Of a stretch of DNA of 64,000 nucleotides, positions 25,961 through 40,600 are shown in pieces; position 1 is the stretch's first letter, and every line of letters starts with the position of its first letter. The DNA comes from Apus apus (taxonomy: Eukaryota > Chordata > Aves > Apodiformes > Apodidae). The position numbers were made by a program, and so were the translations under genes. Below the pieces are notes generated by a model that saw only the letters and a program-made list of their open reading frames with translations, was not told the origin of the DNA and made no database searches. The DNA lies in contig NC_067301.1 in NCBI RefSeq assembly GCF_020740795.1, positions 744,001-808,000 of the forward strand, given 5' to 3'.

Positions 25961-28900
25961 AATACATTCTGGTTGCACTGGTTGTTTTTTTTAAGGGCAT
26001 TATTAACATTTGCAGCAATAGATGGGGCCCTGGCAATGTCACCCTCGGCACAGGCTGCTGGTCCCTGTCCCCTCTGTGTATGGGAAAGAGGGGCAGAAAG
26101 TGGGGGGCACGGGAGCAGCCCAGCTGGGAGGGGCAGGGATGTGAGCCCTGGCCTGAGCACTGCTCCAGGCACAGCCGTGATCATCTCCTCAGCCTGATTT
26201 TCTCCTCTTCCTAATCATAATGACTGTAAGATTATCTAGAGGTGAAGGGAATATTAAAACTTCAATAAAACTGTCAAGACTGACACCACCTCTGGGCTCT
26301 CATCTTGCCTGTGCATTACCTTTCATTATCATTTATATATTTATTTTTTTAAAAAATTGAGATCTGTAGTGGACTGGGAGTCAAAAATTAGGCTCTTGTG
26401 TAGCTCTTGGGATCCCAGAATGGAGAGAGGAGGTGCTGGTGGCAGGGATGGGGAAGTGTCCAGGAATGCTGCCTCAGAGCCAGCCTCACCGGCCTGCTGG
26501 GCTGCCAGAGGAGAAAAACCTTCACACTCTGTCCAAAAGTGTCCCCAAATCCCTGTAGATCAACACTTCCCCCCAACCAGGGGTTCTGCTGGGAAGCCCC
26601 ACGCTCTGTTGGCACAAGGTTCCCGGGAATGAGGCAGCTCCAGCTGCAGGATCCTTTCCCAGACCTCCAGCCCTCACCTATTGATTTTCCCATCGCCCGC
26701 GCCGGCGCGTGATGGATCTGGTTCATAAAAGCTGAGCGGGAGCCGAGGGTGCTCACACGGAGCCCTGCTGGTGGTGGCCCCCATGCCCTTGTCCCTGGCT
26801 CAGGGTGACGCTGCTGAAGGGCAGGAACGGCTCCCACACCCCAGCCACCTTCTCGGGGCTTCTTTTGGTAGGAGCAGACAGTCTGTACCTGTTCACAGCA
26901 CGGAGCAGCACCAGCCAGGGCTTGTTTGAGCCCCTGCCTCCTCCTGCTCTCCACTCCAGCCACCAAGGGGTTTGCATTTCCCTCCTCCTCACTCCAGCCA
27001 CCCAGACCTCCCGGCCATGCAGGAGGGGGGATGTACAGAGATGCCCCTGCTCGAGCAGGGGACAGGGAATAGCAGCAGGGACCACGAGGAGGATCCGTTC
27101 AGAGTGGGGAGGAATCTGGGACACCTTCCAAACTTCCAGGAGCAAATCTAAATGAAGAATTTGTTGCAATAACTTTTTTTTAGGAATCACCGTCTTTCCA
27201 TTCATCATTTGAATTAATTGCTCAGAGGAAACTGCTCCCCGAGAGCACTGGCAGGTTCGTCACCAGCCCTGGCTCATCTCGAGGTGCACGAGTCATTCCT
27301 CAGTTCTGGGTTTTTTGTTTCTGACGAAGCCTGGCCCAGCCGAGGGGAGCTGCAATTAATGCTGGCACCGCACCTCGCCTCGCTGAACACGTGCAGGAGG
27401 TGAAGGCAGGAGGGCTGGGAGCCCCAGCTGAGGTGTGTTCAGGGATGGGGAGGAGCAGGGCAGGTCGGTAACTCACTTAATGAAGGAGGAGACAAATAGT
27501 CCCCTCTGAGGGAGACCCTGGTGCCACTGGCGGGAGCTGCCTCGCCTGAGGCTGTTCTCAGTGAGAAACGTCTTCACAGCCCGTTTGCACCTCGGGAACT
27601 GACTCCTGTCCCTCCTGCAGCTCAGAACAACCCAAGGAAGAAAAGGAGCATCCTCTGGCAGGTAGGGGACCTCCTGGCAGACCTTGGGATGCAGCAGCTC
27701 TGATTACTTGAGATGCTGAGCCGTGCACTCAAATGCCCTTTGCTAATTAATCTCCACATCCCGTTTGTGCAGCCCTGGGATGTTCTGGGCTGGTGATTAA
27801 TCACGGTGCAGAGTTTCAAATTGCAATGAGTGCAAATTGAACTATAGTTCAAAACCAACACTGAGGTTGTTGACTCAAGGTGTTGAAGAAATGTCTGTCT
27901 GGTGTAATAAATCCTAATTTGGGTTTATTGCAGCTTTATTAGGAGGGGAGGGGGCAGTTGGGTAGCTTTGCTGCTGCCTGTTTTGCCTGGTGAGGGGTGC
28001 CCTGGGAGCAGGAGCATTCTCAGGCCCTTCGGAGCAAGCACCAATGATGCTGCCAGATCACACGGGCACAGGTCTCAGTGTGTGGCTTTAAGTGGAGACT
28101 CCTCAGATCTGGCACAGAAACTCATCTTAAAATAACAGCTTGACGAGTGCACTTGGTGCCAACGAAATGAAAAATGTTACCATTAAGAGAGCAAAACTGT
28201 TAAGACAGCTTTAAATATTGTGCTGTTCTGTTGACTTCAAAGTGGACAAATTTTCCACGATGTTCTTATATATATTTGTTCTTAACCTTAAGATTATCAT
28301 TGCGGGGATAATAATTCAATTTTGCGAGCGGCAGAGAAAGCAAACAGAGAAAGCTGTCCTGCTGTTTGCCTTGGGAAGGGAAGAGCCCTTGCAGAGCTGG
28401 GAGGTGGGGCTGGCTTTGTCCTGGGGGTGCATCTCCTAAATGCAGAGCCCTGAAACCCTTGTGTTCTATAAACCTGGAGGCTGTTTTGGGGTGCTCAGCT
28501 CTTCTCCAGGGCTATGGGGCACCTTCCCGGCTGCAGTGGCTCTTCTCTGCTCATGCCTCCTGGTGCAGGGCTCAAACACCTGCTCTTCCTCAGTTATAAT
28601 TTTTGCTGTCCCAGGACAAACAGCTGTTGTTAATTGGGGAAAAACCACTGATGGGCAAACAGCCTGTTACTGGGTCCCGAGTTCCAGACCCACAACTGAG
28701 CCTCAGTACGTGGCAAAGTTGTAGGAGAAACAAACATGGTTTCTATTGTTGAGTGATCAAGTTTAAAGTTATACAGACAGTGACAAATTCTACCTTTAAA
28801 TGAACTGATATTGTTCTCTAGGCAGAGTATAGGTGGGAAACTCTGGTTTGTCCTGATGGAAACAGAATTTTGATGTAAATTTCCCAGTTCTGTAGTTAAT

Positions 28901-31900
28901 CCTTAGTTGGCCAGCATATCAAAACGGGTTTAAATGCAGTTCCTGGGATATGACACATCCAGCTCTCAGATGTGGGCTTATGTGTTTCCCAAATTGTTCT
29001 GCAGCTTTGAAAAGCCTAATGTAGCCTGAACAAGTGAAATGAAGGACTAAAAACCAACTGGTGTCTTGGTGCCAGACCCAAATCTCCAAGCAACAGCATC
29101 AGGACGGATGGGGAGCAATAGAACAAAGTGAGTGTTATAAATCACCCCAGATCTCCTGCTTCTTTTCCCCCCATTTTTTAACAAAATGTGAATTTATGAA
29201 CAAAGACTATGAATTATTATCCCAGAAAGGCACATTAGGTATTTTACAGCATATTCAATATAGTTTCTCCTCTAACAAAAGGCAGTCAGAAGAGCATAAG
29301 AACAAACTGTTCTTCACTAATAAAGTGTTGGTGAAGATAATGGGCAATTTCCTTTCACTCTGTAGTTCACGGACTTGATATTTAGAGTTCCCTGCCTTGT
29401 CCCAAGCCAGGGGCACCACCACAGCATCCCTCCCAGCCCCACTGGGCTGCACTTTGAGGGAGGACATGTTTCCTTCCTCCCCAGCTTTTCTGGGGTGACA
29501 AAAATCTCTAAGTCCTACAACAGCCTGAAGCCCACGGTTCTGCCTGACATTATGATATAGTTCAAAACAGCTCAACATCCACCCTGGCAGAGTCGGCAGC
29601 AATAAGAGGATTAGGAGCAATGTGGAATTAAATGCCTGTTTCTGCAGAAAATGAGTGGAGGAGAACTCTGTGGGTGCCCCTCCTGGCCGAGGGAGAGATG
29701 CTGGCTGCTGAAAATGTCCTTCCTCAGACAAGGAGCCTGAGTCCATGCTCTGAATTTTCCCCCTCCTTTTGCTCTTCAGTCTGGCTCTTGGCTTTGCCAG
29801 CTCTTGGCTGAGGGGGGGCAGGACAAAGCTGCTCCTCTGGTTGGAAGTGGCAAAGTTTGCCTAAAAACACGAGGCTGAGAGCAAGTGTATAATCTGAGTG
29901 TATCCATCTGCTATGAAATATGATTAACTCCTTGACCTGGAGAAGAGTTATGGCTACTTCAGGAACTCTCAGGGAGAGGAGAAACCTTGGGCAGACTGGT
30001 TGAGGCAAACGATAATGAAGATTTATGGGGTCTCAGTGGCAGGGGGTTATTTAGGTTCCTACAAAGTGCTCCTGAGAGAGAGGTATGGACACGTAACCTG
30101 GTGGGTTGGCAGAGAGGCCACTGGTCACATCCCTCAGCCAAGCCCCAGACCTGGGAACTGAACTGGCTGCAATGAGAAATTAATGAGACAAAACTCCCTG
30201 GTAGTTCTTCCTAGTGGGAAGTCACTTGGTTTGGGAAACCTGGGAAAACCCTTTCTGCCCCATGCTGGGAGCCCACATGCCACTCAGCCACTAACTGGGC
30301 TGTCCCCCAGGGCTGGTGTTTCTTTCTCCTCCTTCAAACACCTGAGCTGGTGCAGCTGGAACCCCCCTTCCTATGTGCAGGAGCTCCAAAAAGTGCAATT
30401 AAGGCAGGGGCTGGGCTTGAAGCAGGAGAAGCATCTGCTCTGCTGTGGATGTAGGAAAGGAAACAAATGTTTTCATCTAAAGGAAGTTAACACTGCATAT
30501 AAATCTGAATGCCAGAAGCTTAATATATTGTGGACAGAAGCTGTTTCATCATTCTAGGGCTATGAAATTTTTTAATCAAACACTTCAGCTATTAAACTGC
30601 CTGGGGTTGGCAAAAGCTTGCTGCTACTGTAGGTTAAAATCCATCCTGGTCCAAACAAATACAAAATTAATTTCATGTGCCAAAGGAACAGGGGAGTCAA
30701 TAGAATGGTAATATTTCCTGGGGGCCATCTGCTGCTTTGACCTCACCTAATGGAAGGTGACCTCCAGCTCTGGGAGGTTTGGATATCTGCTCAGAGCCAC
30801 CTGGGGGCATGTGGCAAACCCCTGTGAGGCCCTGGGCTCCCCATTCCTGCCTCCTCCTGCTGTCCCAGCATCACCAACCACCAGCTGGGTGTGCCAGAGG
30901 GGTGATGTTGACCATGGCCATGACCATCTTATTGAATCTCTGGGGAGGAGCTGCAGATGGTGCCTCCTGTCACCCAAGAGCATCATCCCTGCCCTCGGGC
31001 AAGGTGCTGCCCAGCTGGACACCCTGCCAGCCCCAACCAAAATGTGCTTCTGCAAGTGCAGCTCCACACACAGCTCCAGCACCAGGCAGAGCTTCAGCAA
31101 GCCCAGTGCTCCAGGAGAACCAACCCCAAGCCCATCCATCACAGCAGCTCTGTCTCCAGCCAGAGGTCCTCCGGAGCCACGCTCGTACATCACTGCTGAA
31201 GGGCTGTGAGCAGGAGGACTGACAGGTTGTGATGGAAAGAACCAACACCGAGGAAGCAGTGGGAGGAAAAGATCTGCAGCTTGGCAGTCTAAACCTGTTT
31301 TTAAGGATACAGAGAGAATTTGTGATGGGTGAGAAATGTAGAAGTTCACTTTGATTAAAGAGCCTGAAATACAGAGGCTCACTGAGCTCCTTTGCTCTGG
31401 CAGCTTGGGCTGATTGTTATTTCTTCCGACGTTGTCCACATTCCCCAAGCTGAAAAGATGCTGGGAACAGATCTCCTACCCAAGATCTGCCTGCTGAGCC
31501 TCTCTGCAGGGTGGCCAAGGCAGAAGTGTGCCTGTCATTTCCAGCATCTTCTCTCCCAAAATAACCTGTAGCTGACACCGCAGACAAAGTTTCAGGGAAG
31601 GCAGCAGCAGGTGATTGTGATTTCCTGCCTGCTCCTTCCCTCCCATCCTGAAACCCTTGCAGATTTTTCCCCTGGGTTTGGTCTCTGTTCCTCTCAACAC
31701 ATCATCCACCCAAACCCTGCTGGTCCCTTGCAGCTCATCCTGACGAGGCAGCACCACGTGTGCCTAATAACATGCTTTTAAAAAAAAAAAGCATATTTGA
31801 TTTAATCTCTTCTAATTGTCCTTCTTTGCAATCTAGGGGAAAAAAAAATATGTAAAGCCACTGACTTCAAAGCCTAAGAAATCCTGGACATTTCTTTGCT

Positions 31901-34400
31901 CACTGGCCCTAAAATCAAAGTTGCTTTATGGTTTTTTAAACAAACAAACAAACAAAAAAACAACCCAAAATGTTTTGTCCTGGCTTTCCAAACACTGAAA
32001 AAAGCCTGGAGAAGATTAAACCTCATTTTGAGATCTCCTCAGGGGACGAATTGCTCTCTCTGCCCTGAAGTTTTCTGTGTGCTCTCAGCTGTTAAGCTTG
32101 TAAGTTGTGATCCTGACAGCCCTGACACGTCCCCTGGCAATGTCAGGAAGCCCGTGGGGAGCTGTCACCTTGTGAGAAGCCAAAACCAGCTGCCAGCACC
32201 TGTGAGCTCCATGTCCCCAGGGTAGGTGCCAGCCAGCCCTGCCCCCGGGCCCAGCACTTCAGGGGGACCCCCAGGATCCCTCTCCAGCCCCAGGTGAGGT
32301 GCCTCCCCTGCCCTCCCTGTGTCCCTGCAGTTTTGGAAACATCCTCTTCAGCAGTGGATGAAAAATGGAAATTCTCCCCAGCCTGCAAACCCTGCTTCAG
32401 CCTTTTGCTATCTAGTGTTGTGCAGGGTAGGAAATGTGTGTTGCATCAGAAATACACAGGGGTTCAGAAATGGTTTCCCTTTCAACACAGGAGAATTGTG
32501 CCTTAATTGTAGCCTGAAAAAAGCCCAAGGCTCCCAGCACTGAAAAAACCTGGCGTCTCATCATAATTCCCCAGCATCCTTGTTACTGATGGTGTCTCGA
32601 AGGGTTCAGAGAAATAAAATTCAAGGAGGAAGAAAACCAGGAGGGTTGTCAGAAAACTAAGACAGCGATAAGTGATTGGTGGCAGCGCCGGGCTGTGCGG
32701 GAGGGACGAGAATGAGTCCCATGGGGAGCAGGGAGGTGGCCTCACCTCCCCAGCTGCAGCAGTGAGGAGGGAACACACGGCGACAGGAGCAGGAAGGACA
32801 GCAGCCTGGGGGGCTGAGGGTGACTGTCCCTTTCTGTCGGCCACCTCTCTCCTTGCCCTTTCCCTGCTGTAATGACTCGGGGCTGGGTTTGGCCACAGTC
32901 TGTCCTGCTCCGACTGAGACTGCGGGTGAATCCAGCGTGGGAGCCTGTCCCTGGGTGTCTCTGTGTTAACAGGATGGGAAATTCGGGGAATAAAACAGCA
33001 CCAGAAAAGCTGCTTGCTGCTCTCTTGCAATGGCCCCAAGGTCCTTCCTGCACTGCTGCAGTCTTCTGGACCTGCAGCACACTGGGAGTGCTGGAGCTGA
33101 GCCAGGGAGCATCAGGACCCGTGGGACACGGCACCTTCACATCTGAACCCCACACACATCCCTCCCCCTCGCTGCCCCTTCTGCACTGTGGGTGCTGATG
33201 GCTCCACTGCTTTCATTACATTTTGTACAATTAAGCTTAAAAAATAGAGATAATGTTATCAAATTAGAATAATAGCCAAGAAAAGACCGAGGCACTTAAC
33301 TGGGAAATGGAAGCGTGTGAATTACAGCAGCAGAGAGTGAAGACAAGCCCTCCAGGAAATTGAGTTTCGTTTCAGTTGCTGCAATGACACCTTGTCCGAC
33401 CGAGCAAGGAGAGCACGAGGCAGAGGAGCAGAGCACTGGGCACACAGAGGCCAGCTGTGACACGTGGCCCTGTGCTGCTGGCAGAGTGGGGACTCATGGG
33501 CAGGATGTGATGTGCAACACAGGCATTGCAGCTGAGGCTGTTTGGCCACGAGCAGCTTTTCCCCTCCTTCCTCTGGCTGGCACAGACCTCACTGGAGCTC
33601 TGCACTTCCCGAAAGAAAGGCTGTCCAGGCATCAATGTTTTATCGGTTATGGAGCATCCTGGTGACCACGAACCACCTCCAGAAGTAGGTGATCCCATGG
33701 AGGACGTGTCTCAGGAGGCCGCCAGCTTGGATGGAAGCAGAGGAGGTGGCCACAGGCTCCTCTCTGGAGCTGGAGTTCCCAGTAGCCACCTCACACCCCT
33801 CACTCGTGGCCTGGGGAAACAAGGGGCTGCTTAATTAGTGTGCACAAGGAGAGCGAGGTGATTTCTGCTTATTGGAAATCTCTGGCTGGAGCTAAAGTGA
33901 TATACATGGCTTTAGGGACAGTGGGAATATTTTTTCTTTTAAATAACAGCACCTACATTTTTAATTTAGGTAGCACAATAACCATAAACCTTACAAAGCA
34001 ATTCATTTTAATAATTCATCTCCTCAACCTTTACTGTGATTGATCAAAGATATTAAATTTAATAAGAGAATTTATCAAGGTTATCTGATGTCAGAAGGAA
34101 AGACAGCCTGGCTTTTTCCCCCAGCTGGGGCACGCTGTGTGTCCATGCCACGTACCTGGGTCCCAAACACAGGCACAGTGAAGCTGAGGAGATGTCCTTG
34201 CAGCTTCCTGGATGGTGGCAGGAGAGTCCATTGGGAACATGCTCCAGCTCTGCTCCCAGGGGAGGGGGCCCAGATGCTTTCCCCCAGGGCTGCCAGCTCC
34301 AGCCCTGATGTTGTTCCTTGGGTGAGGCCAAGCCCCTGTGTGGTGTGGGGCCCTGGTGAGCCCCGGCTCCCCCCCAGCCCTGGGGTTTGAAGGCAGCCAG
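25961..34400. other. gene-free desert
   Basis: No supported gene. AT-rich islands at 26200-26370, 28110-28330, 28730-29060, 29160-29380, 30440-30720, 33200-33310 and 33910-34090. A short inverted repeat (ATGCTTTT/AAAAGCAT) around an A-run lies at 31772-31794. Long frames at 30747-31448 (-) and elsewhere are composition-driven. Confidence 0.5.
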
Positions 34401-34690
34401 AGGAGGGAGCGGGAAGCGGCGGCTCTAATTGATGCTTCCAAGCACTGGCACTGACACCAGGAATTTAGCATACATCACCTCACACTGGCTGTGATTAAAA
34501 TCATTTTGACTTCAATGCTGTAGGTGTAACTCAATTACGGAAAGGGAAACCCGCTACTGTAAATGCAGTTATCAATCTGAATTAAATGGAGCATTTTTAA
34601 CAATGTCGCTCATTCCAGGAGGCATTCCGCACCAGCGTCAGCATCTTCATCCTCTCCAAACTTTTAAAAGTGACCCAGAAGGGAGAAATA
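34400..34690. promoter_or_regulatory. conserved-element-like block
   Basis: Contains GGCTCTAATTGATGC, GTGATTAAAATCATTTTGAC, CTCAATTACGG and CTGAATTAAATGGAGC, with scattered CpGs kept (CCCGCTACTG, TGTCGCTC). Homeodomain-rich texture without simple repeats. Confidence 0.3.
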
Positions 34691-37600
34691 AGCAGTGAAA
34701 GCTGGGCTGGCTCCAGCACGCTCAGCAGATCCTGTGTTTGCCTGCACAGAACTCTGCTCTTGCCACCAGCCCGAGGCAGGAGGGGATGGGCTGGGTGATG
34801 CTGCCCTTGCCCACCTGAGCACCAGGACCAGCCCAGGGGGACCTGTCTCCCACAGGGAAGTCTAGACCGTCAGCCCTGACTGGGAATTACTCTGCTTGTG
34901 AAGAGGCTGGATTGTGGTTTTTTTGTTTCTTGTTAACGTTTCACTCTCTCCCTCAGCTGGAAGATAAGCTCTGTTTATAAAAGAGGTTGAATATCCATCC
35001 AGCAGTTGTTGAGACAGGTCAAGTGGAAATGATGTATTCAAATAATCACTGTAAAAGATGTCCATTATCTATAAATTAAAGCCTGTCAGGAGCAGATAAC
35101 TGCAAGGTGTTAAGGACTGCAAGCTGAGGTCCTTGGTCCATGTGCCTCTGCAGGCAGAGGGCTGGGGTCAGGACCACCCTGGCCAGAGGAGCCCTTTCCA
35201 AGCCAAATAGCAGGATGCTTCCAGCATCACCCAGCTCTGCACTGCCAGCAGGAAAGGGAGTCAAATGAAGAGGGAAAGCACTGGACTGACAGCCCTTTGG
35301 ACACAACTCCTCATTTCTCTGCTCAGAGAAAATCATGTCTTGCCCAGCTTCCAGCCCAGAAGAAAGAAAAAAACAACAGCCCTTAATTTGCATAGCTACG
35401 ATATTGAATTGCCATTATGCTGCTGAATAAATAAAGAATGCTGCTCTGGAAATTCCCATAGATCAACAATCAACATAAAATGCCTCATTATTGTCGATGT
35501 GGTTTATGACAGGGGCTATTAACAGGAGATGGAATCGATAACGAGCCAACGCGCAGGGAAAGCGCCGCACAACAAAGAGCCCGTGGCAGAAAGGTGGTCT
35601 GTGTGGCAGGGAGGTGTGGGAGCTCCATGTCCTTCCCTGGGCAGCCCTGCCTGCTCGCCAGGAGAAACTGGGAGCACTGCCCAAGGTTTCTGAGTTGCTG
35701 CTGCCCTTTGCCCTGAGGTGAAGGAAGCACCAGCAGGGTGGCCAGGCAGCAAAATCTCCCCCCCCCCCCCTTTCCCCTGGGGCAAAACTGCTCATCTCCA
35801 AGCCAGCTCCATCCTCAGCACCATCCCTAGCAATGCCCCAGCACCCAGGATGTTTTCCAAGGAAACAGCTCTGCTGGCTAGAGAGGAAGAATCATTCACT
35901 TCAAAGACTAAAGTACATTTTGCTAATCAGGATTACGAAGAGCAGAGGAAAAAAAAGAAGTGAGCAACAACTCTGTCCTCTAAATGCTAAATTTGCCCTT
36001 GGATACAAAGAACAAATTGATAATTATTGTTCTAATTCTTTTCCCTGAAGGTCTGGCTAGATAATTAAATGTGTAAGCTTTCCAGAGACTGAATACCTCA
36101 ATGTATAATTTGTTGCTTCCTAAAGTTGTCCCATCACTTCCAGCCTGCTCCAGCTGCAGCTCCATCAGCGCTGCTCGCTCTCCATGTGTGCCCGTTGCTC
36201 TTGTTCATGTCTAAGGGGTTTCAGGGAGCCCCATTGTCATTTGTTCTGTGTTACAACCAGTAAATAAACTTGTCAGCCAGTGATCCAAAGCATGCAGAGA
36301 TGAGGGGGGGAATACAGAACCCAGCAGCACCTCGTGCTGCTGCAGCGCCGGGAGAGGAGCTGGCAATGGGGCTGGGACAGGAGCTGTGCAGTAATGCAGC
36401 AGAGGGAAGAGCTGCCTTCTTGGCATGGTTGCAATGGACGGTTAAAGAATCCTGGTGGGTTCTTCAAACATCTCTGTGTGACAGCCAGGCAGTCGTTTCC
36501 CAGCCCATCTTGCCTGCCCAGCCCAGTGTTGCAAACCCAAAGGGGCCCCGAGAGATGGTTCCCCCACCAGGCATCCCTCAGGTGCCAACCACGCCTGGGG
36601 TGCTGGGGACAGCATCTCTGTGGCACAGCCCTGCCCCAGGACCCCCCCTCTGCCAGCAGAAAGGAAGTGTTGCTGAAAATGTGTTTGCTTTTCCTGTTAA
36701 AATAGAAGCCCCAAAGCGTGAAGCAAATCCTGCTTCAAAACCCAGGGACATAAATGCTGAAATCACAAGCCTCGCATGGCTCTGAATTACAGGAAGGACA
36801 GCCCCATAAATTCCAGGCTCACACCTTAAAACCTGATACGGGATATTAAAAGAAAGTAGATTTGAAAGATATGCAGAGTCCAATATTATTTAAAGCCTCA
36901 TAAGTCAGTAATAATGCTTTAAAATCCACCCTAAATCCTGCCAGGAGCCGGGGAGGGTTGATGTGATGCCGGGAGCTGAGGAGCTGCATGTTATGTTGTT
37001 GTTCCCAAAGCACAGTAAGGAAGTGGAGACAGTCTTAGTCCATGGTCCCACTGTGGTGGGAAGGGAGAGACCTCCAAGGAACCCTTGCCAAGGTACAAGT
37101 TTCCAGCTGTACTTGGGGCTCAGCCTCACTAACCCCATGACCAAGAGCAGCAGCTCCGCGGGACGCGGCGCAGAGCCAGCCCAGGGCTGCCAGGATCCAC
37201 TCGCTCCTCGCAACGTGGGCTGGAGGTGGGAGATCTGTTTTTCCTGGTTAATAGGGTTTATTTTTGTTCCAAATGAATAATACATGATTAGTGTCAAAAT
37301 AAATTACAGTCCTTCCATTATAAACCACTTTACTGTTCTGTATCTTCTCCTCTCCCTGTCTTTCTGCTTCTTTCAGCTACCTGTCTCTCTTTTTGGCTGC
37401 TTCTCTCTCTTTAAAGCTCCTTCTTCCTCTTGTCACCGTCACACCATTCATTTTCACAGCAGCAGAACAGAATCTAAACTCGATGCCTTAGGGCTCAGCA
37501 AAGTTAAGAGCATGTTGCATTAGGGAGTGCACTGATTGGCCTAAATTATGTAAGAGCAAACCAAAGTGGCTAGAAATTCACTCATTTGATATAAACAATA

Positions 37601-40600
37601 ATAATATCAAAATATAAGTGCCTGCATTTCCCAGCTGCGCTGGGTTCCCAGGGCAAGGGAGGGAGCAGGGCTGGGTTCCTGCTTCCACTCAAAGCCCTCC
37701 CAAGTGCTGGGTCCCCCCGTGGGTGGGAAGTTTGTAGGTGGGATGGAGCCTTAAAGTGTGCTCCAGTGCTGCTCCCTGCCCACCTGCCCCCCTTCATCCC
37801 CAGCCCCATCGGGGTACAGGGCTGGAGCAGGACCCCCCTCAGCTGCGAGGGACATGGCTCTGCCAGCCCGGCTATGTCCCCATCTGCAGGGATACCCACC
37901 ACCACCCACCAGTGAGAAGGTCCCCATTGCTGTTCTGGCTGCTCGTACTGACAGCATCTCCCCGCAGGGGCAGCAGGGCAGGAGGGAGCTGCTGCCTCTC
38001 CCCGGGCAGAGCCAGGGCATGGCCGGCATCAACTGCAGCCCGAGCACCCCGCCCCGGAGGCAGACCTGCCAGCTCCCACATGCATAATTTAACAGAGAAT
38101 ATTGAGTTTCAGACTCCTGCCCAAGATGCCTGGAGAAGGTGACTCAGGTGAAGTGCTGCAGGCTTTGAGATTGGGTTGCTGCGTTGCTTTCTGTCGCTGG
38201 AGAGCCAAATGGCTGTATTTATTCCATAGTTAGAAAAAGAAGCAGCTTCATAAAACATTTATATTTCTAAAAATAATTTATTTCCTTTTAAGACCCTTGA
38301 AGTGAAACCTTATGATGATGTAAATATTGTCCGGGTCATATTCCAAAGAGTAAAATCCACAATGAAGCAGCCAGTACCAGGCACTTCAGAGGGAAGACTG
38401 ATGGCTTTATTTAACCACTTTATACAACATGAACTTTGCTTCTCAGTCACAGACAATGAGAAATCCCCTGTAACTCCACAGCAATCCAAGGCTCGAGGCA
38501 GCTGCTGAGGCATGTAGGGCTTTGGCAGCTCTTGGAGGGTGGGAATGGGGAACCGCAGCTTGAGGACTGGTGGTTGGAGGGGAGCAGGAGCTGCAGCCTG
38601 GTTGGGGCGAGCGCTGGCTCTGCCTGGACCTGCCTCTGAACTCCCAGTGAAGGAGCAGGGGAGCAGGGCTCCATGTCCTCCCTCCAGATCTGACCTACAG
38701 CATCAGAGGAAGCCCCAGCTAAAAGAAAAGTTGGTTCCCTTGAGGTACTCTGAGGTTTCTTGCAGTTTCCACAACTTCAAGCCATGGCTGGCACACAGCC
38801 TGGGGGTGTCTGTGACCTCTGCCAGAGCAGCACCAAGGCCCCAGCGCTCAGACACCAACATTCTCCGTGAAACAGAAGGGGTGGGCAGGCTGGGTTTGTC
38901 TCACCTCCTTTTTTCAGGAACACTGACCCACACGGGTCAGCAGGGAGGAAGAACATCCCCAGTGCTCCACACTTCTGCTCCGACAAGTGGCGATCCCACC
39001 TGCTGCAGGTGGAAAACCGCGGGATGTGCCGGGCTGCCGAGCCGGAGCGGGACGGCAGCAGCTCGCCAGGGCGTGGGAGGCCCTGGCTCTGCTCTCCATC
39101 ACCTTCCAGTGAACCTCCCATGAACAATGCCTCTGCACCCAGAAGTTTTCTAAACAGACACTCCGTCGTGCACCAGGGCAGTTGCCCTTGTTCTTTTGCA
39201 CACCATAAAATAAGGCAGATCATGACCTTTCCTGAAAGAGAAAGATGATCCTAGTTTGATAAATTCCAGGGAACAATGCACATCTCGTTCAGTTTTATTA
39301 CCCTTCTCATAAGGTTACAGAAATGCTGCTTCAGATTATTGCACTTAACCTGCTGCCAGCCCTGCAGTAATTCAGTGGCCACTGCCCGTGCCGTGACACT
39401 CGGCAGGGCTCCGGGCAAGCAGATCTCTGATGGAGCTCGGGGCAGCCCCAGTCCAAGGGGGAAAGGTACAGTGGAGGATTCCACTCTTGGTTTAACCTCA
39501 TGTGCAATTTATTCCAGTCAGTCTCCTTCAGGTGTAAGTTTATCACAGCCGTCTGTTTTACTGGCACGACGTTTCTGCCTTCACGAGGTACAAACCCAGC
39601 CAGGGAAATGTCTCCCAGGTCGATTTGTGCCAACAGCTGAGTCATTTAAATGGTGGGATTTATACAGGCGGGAACAAATTGGACACCTGTGCTGAGAAAG
39701 CTGAGTTAAAGCCAAAATAAAAATCAGCCCCCAATTGTTTGGAGATGGCTCTGCTATTATGCATCAAGGGCATTGTCTTCAGCGAGACAATTCATTTTCT
39801 GAGCTTGTCCTCAAGATGCCAGGGGAGAAAAGCAGCACCATCTTTCTCAAATTCCTGTTGATTGTTCAAGATGATGGCATGTACATAAAAATCCTATAAA
39901 TTCCAGTGTGTTTCAGCTCTGATGTTTAAGAATCAGGCCTTAACAATATGGTGAGGGGTAAAGGTTTCAAACCTTCTCTAACAGAAAGCACTTGCTGCCA
40001 GGGAGAAGCAGATGGTTTTGCAGACTGCAGCTACCGTGGACACAGCCAGGCTGGCTGGCTTTGGGGTGGCTGCAAAGGGGCACATTGGTGAGGAGCTGGA
40101 GGATGCTCCAAGGACAGTCCCTTCCCTCCAGCCAGGGGCTTGGCAGAGCACAGCAGCCGGCACGGCAGGAGTGGTTTTACGTGTGGCACAACAAGCAGTC
40201 CCTGCACCAGGGACTCATCTGCAGCTCTGGTGCTGCAGCTGACCTGGAACACACCGAAAGAGGAGTTCTGCTGGAGCATGGGGCTGAGAACCCCTGATCC
40301 TGCTGCCTGGGCTGCTCAGCCGGAATTGCTAATGACAAAGTCTTGCTCAGAAGAAATAAAACATGAGTGCAAAGAGCTGAGGCTGCGGGCGCTGATCTCC
40401 CCCCAGCAGCAGAGATGGGGTGAGCAGGCTGGAGGGTCCCATGTGGGGCAGGGAGTAAGGGCACCACAGGGAGACAGGGGCTCGGGTCTTGTGCTTCCAA
40501 CCCACAACAGCTTCACCCTGCTGCCCACCCCACGCTCGGGATTCTTGCTTCGCCTTTAATCGCGCTTCCAACCCAGGGTAGCGACTTCAAAGTAGGCAAA

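Noticed and set aside
30747-31448. 233-codon open frame, minus strand
   Set aside because: Overlaps equally open frames on the plus strand in the same GC-rich block; no domain or homologue recognised.
31772-31794. Possible hairpin ATGCTTTT/AAAAGCAT
   Set aside because: Eight-base AT-rich arms around an A run; too weak for a microRNA or a functional terminator.
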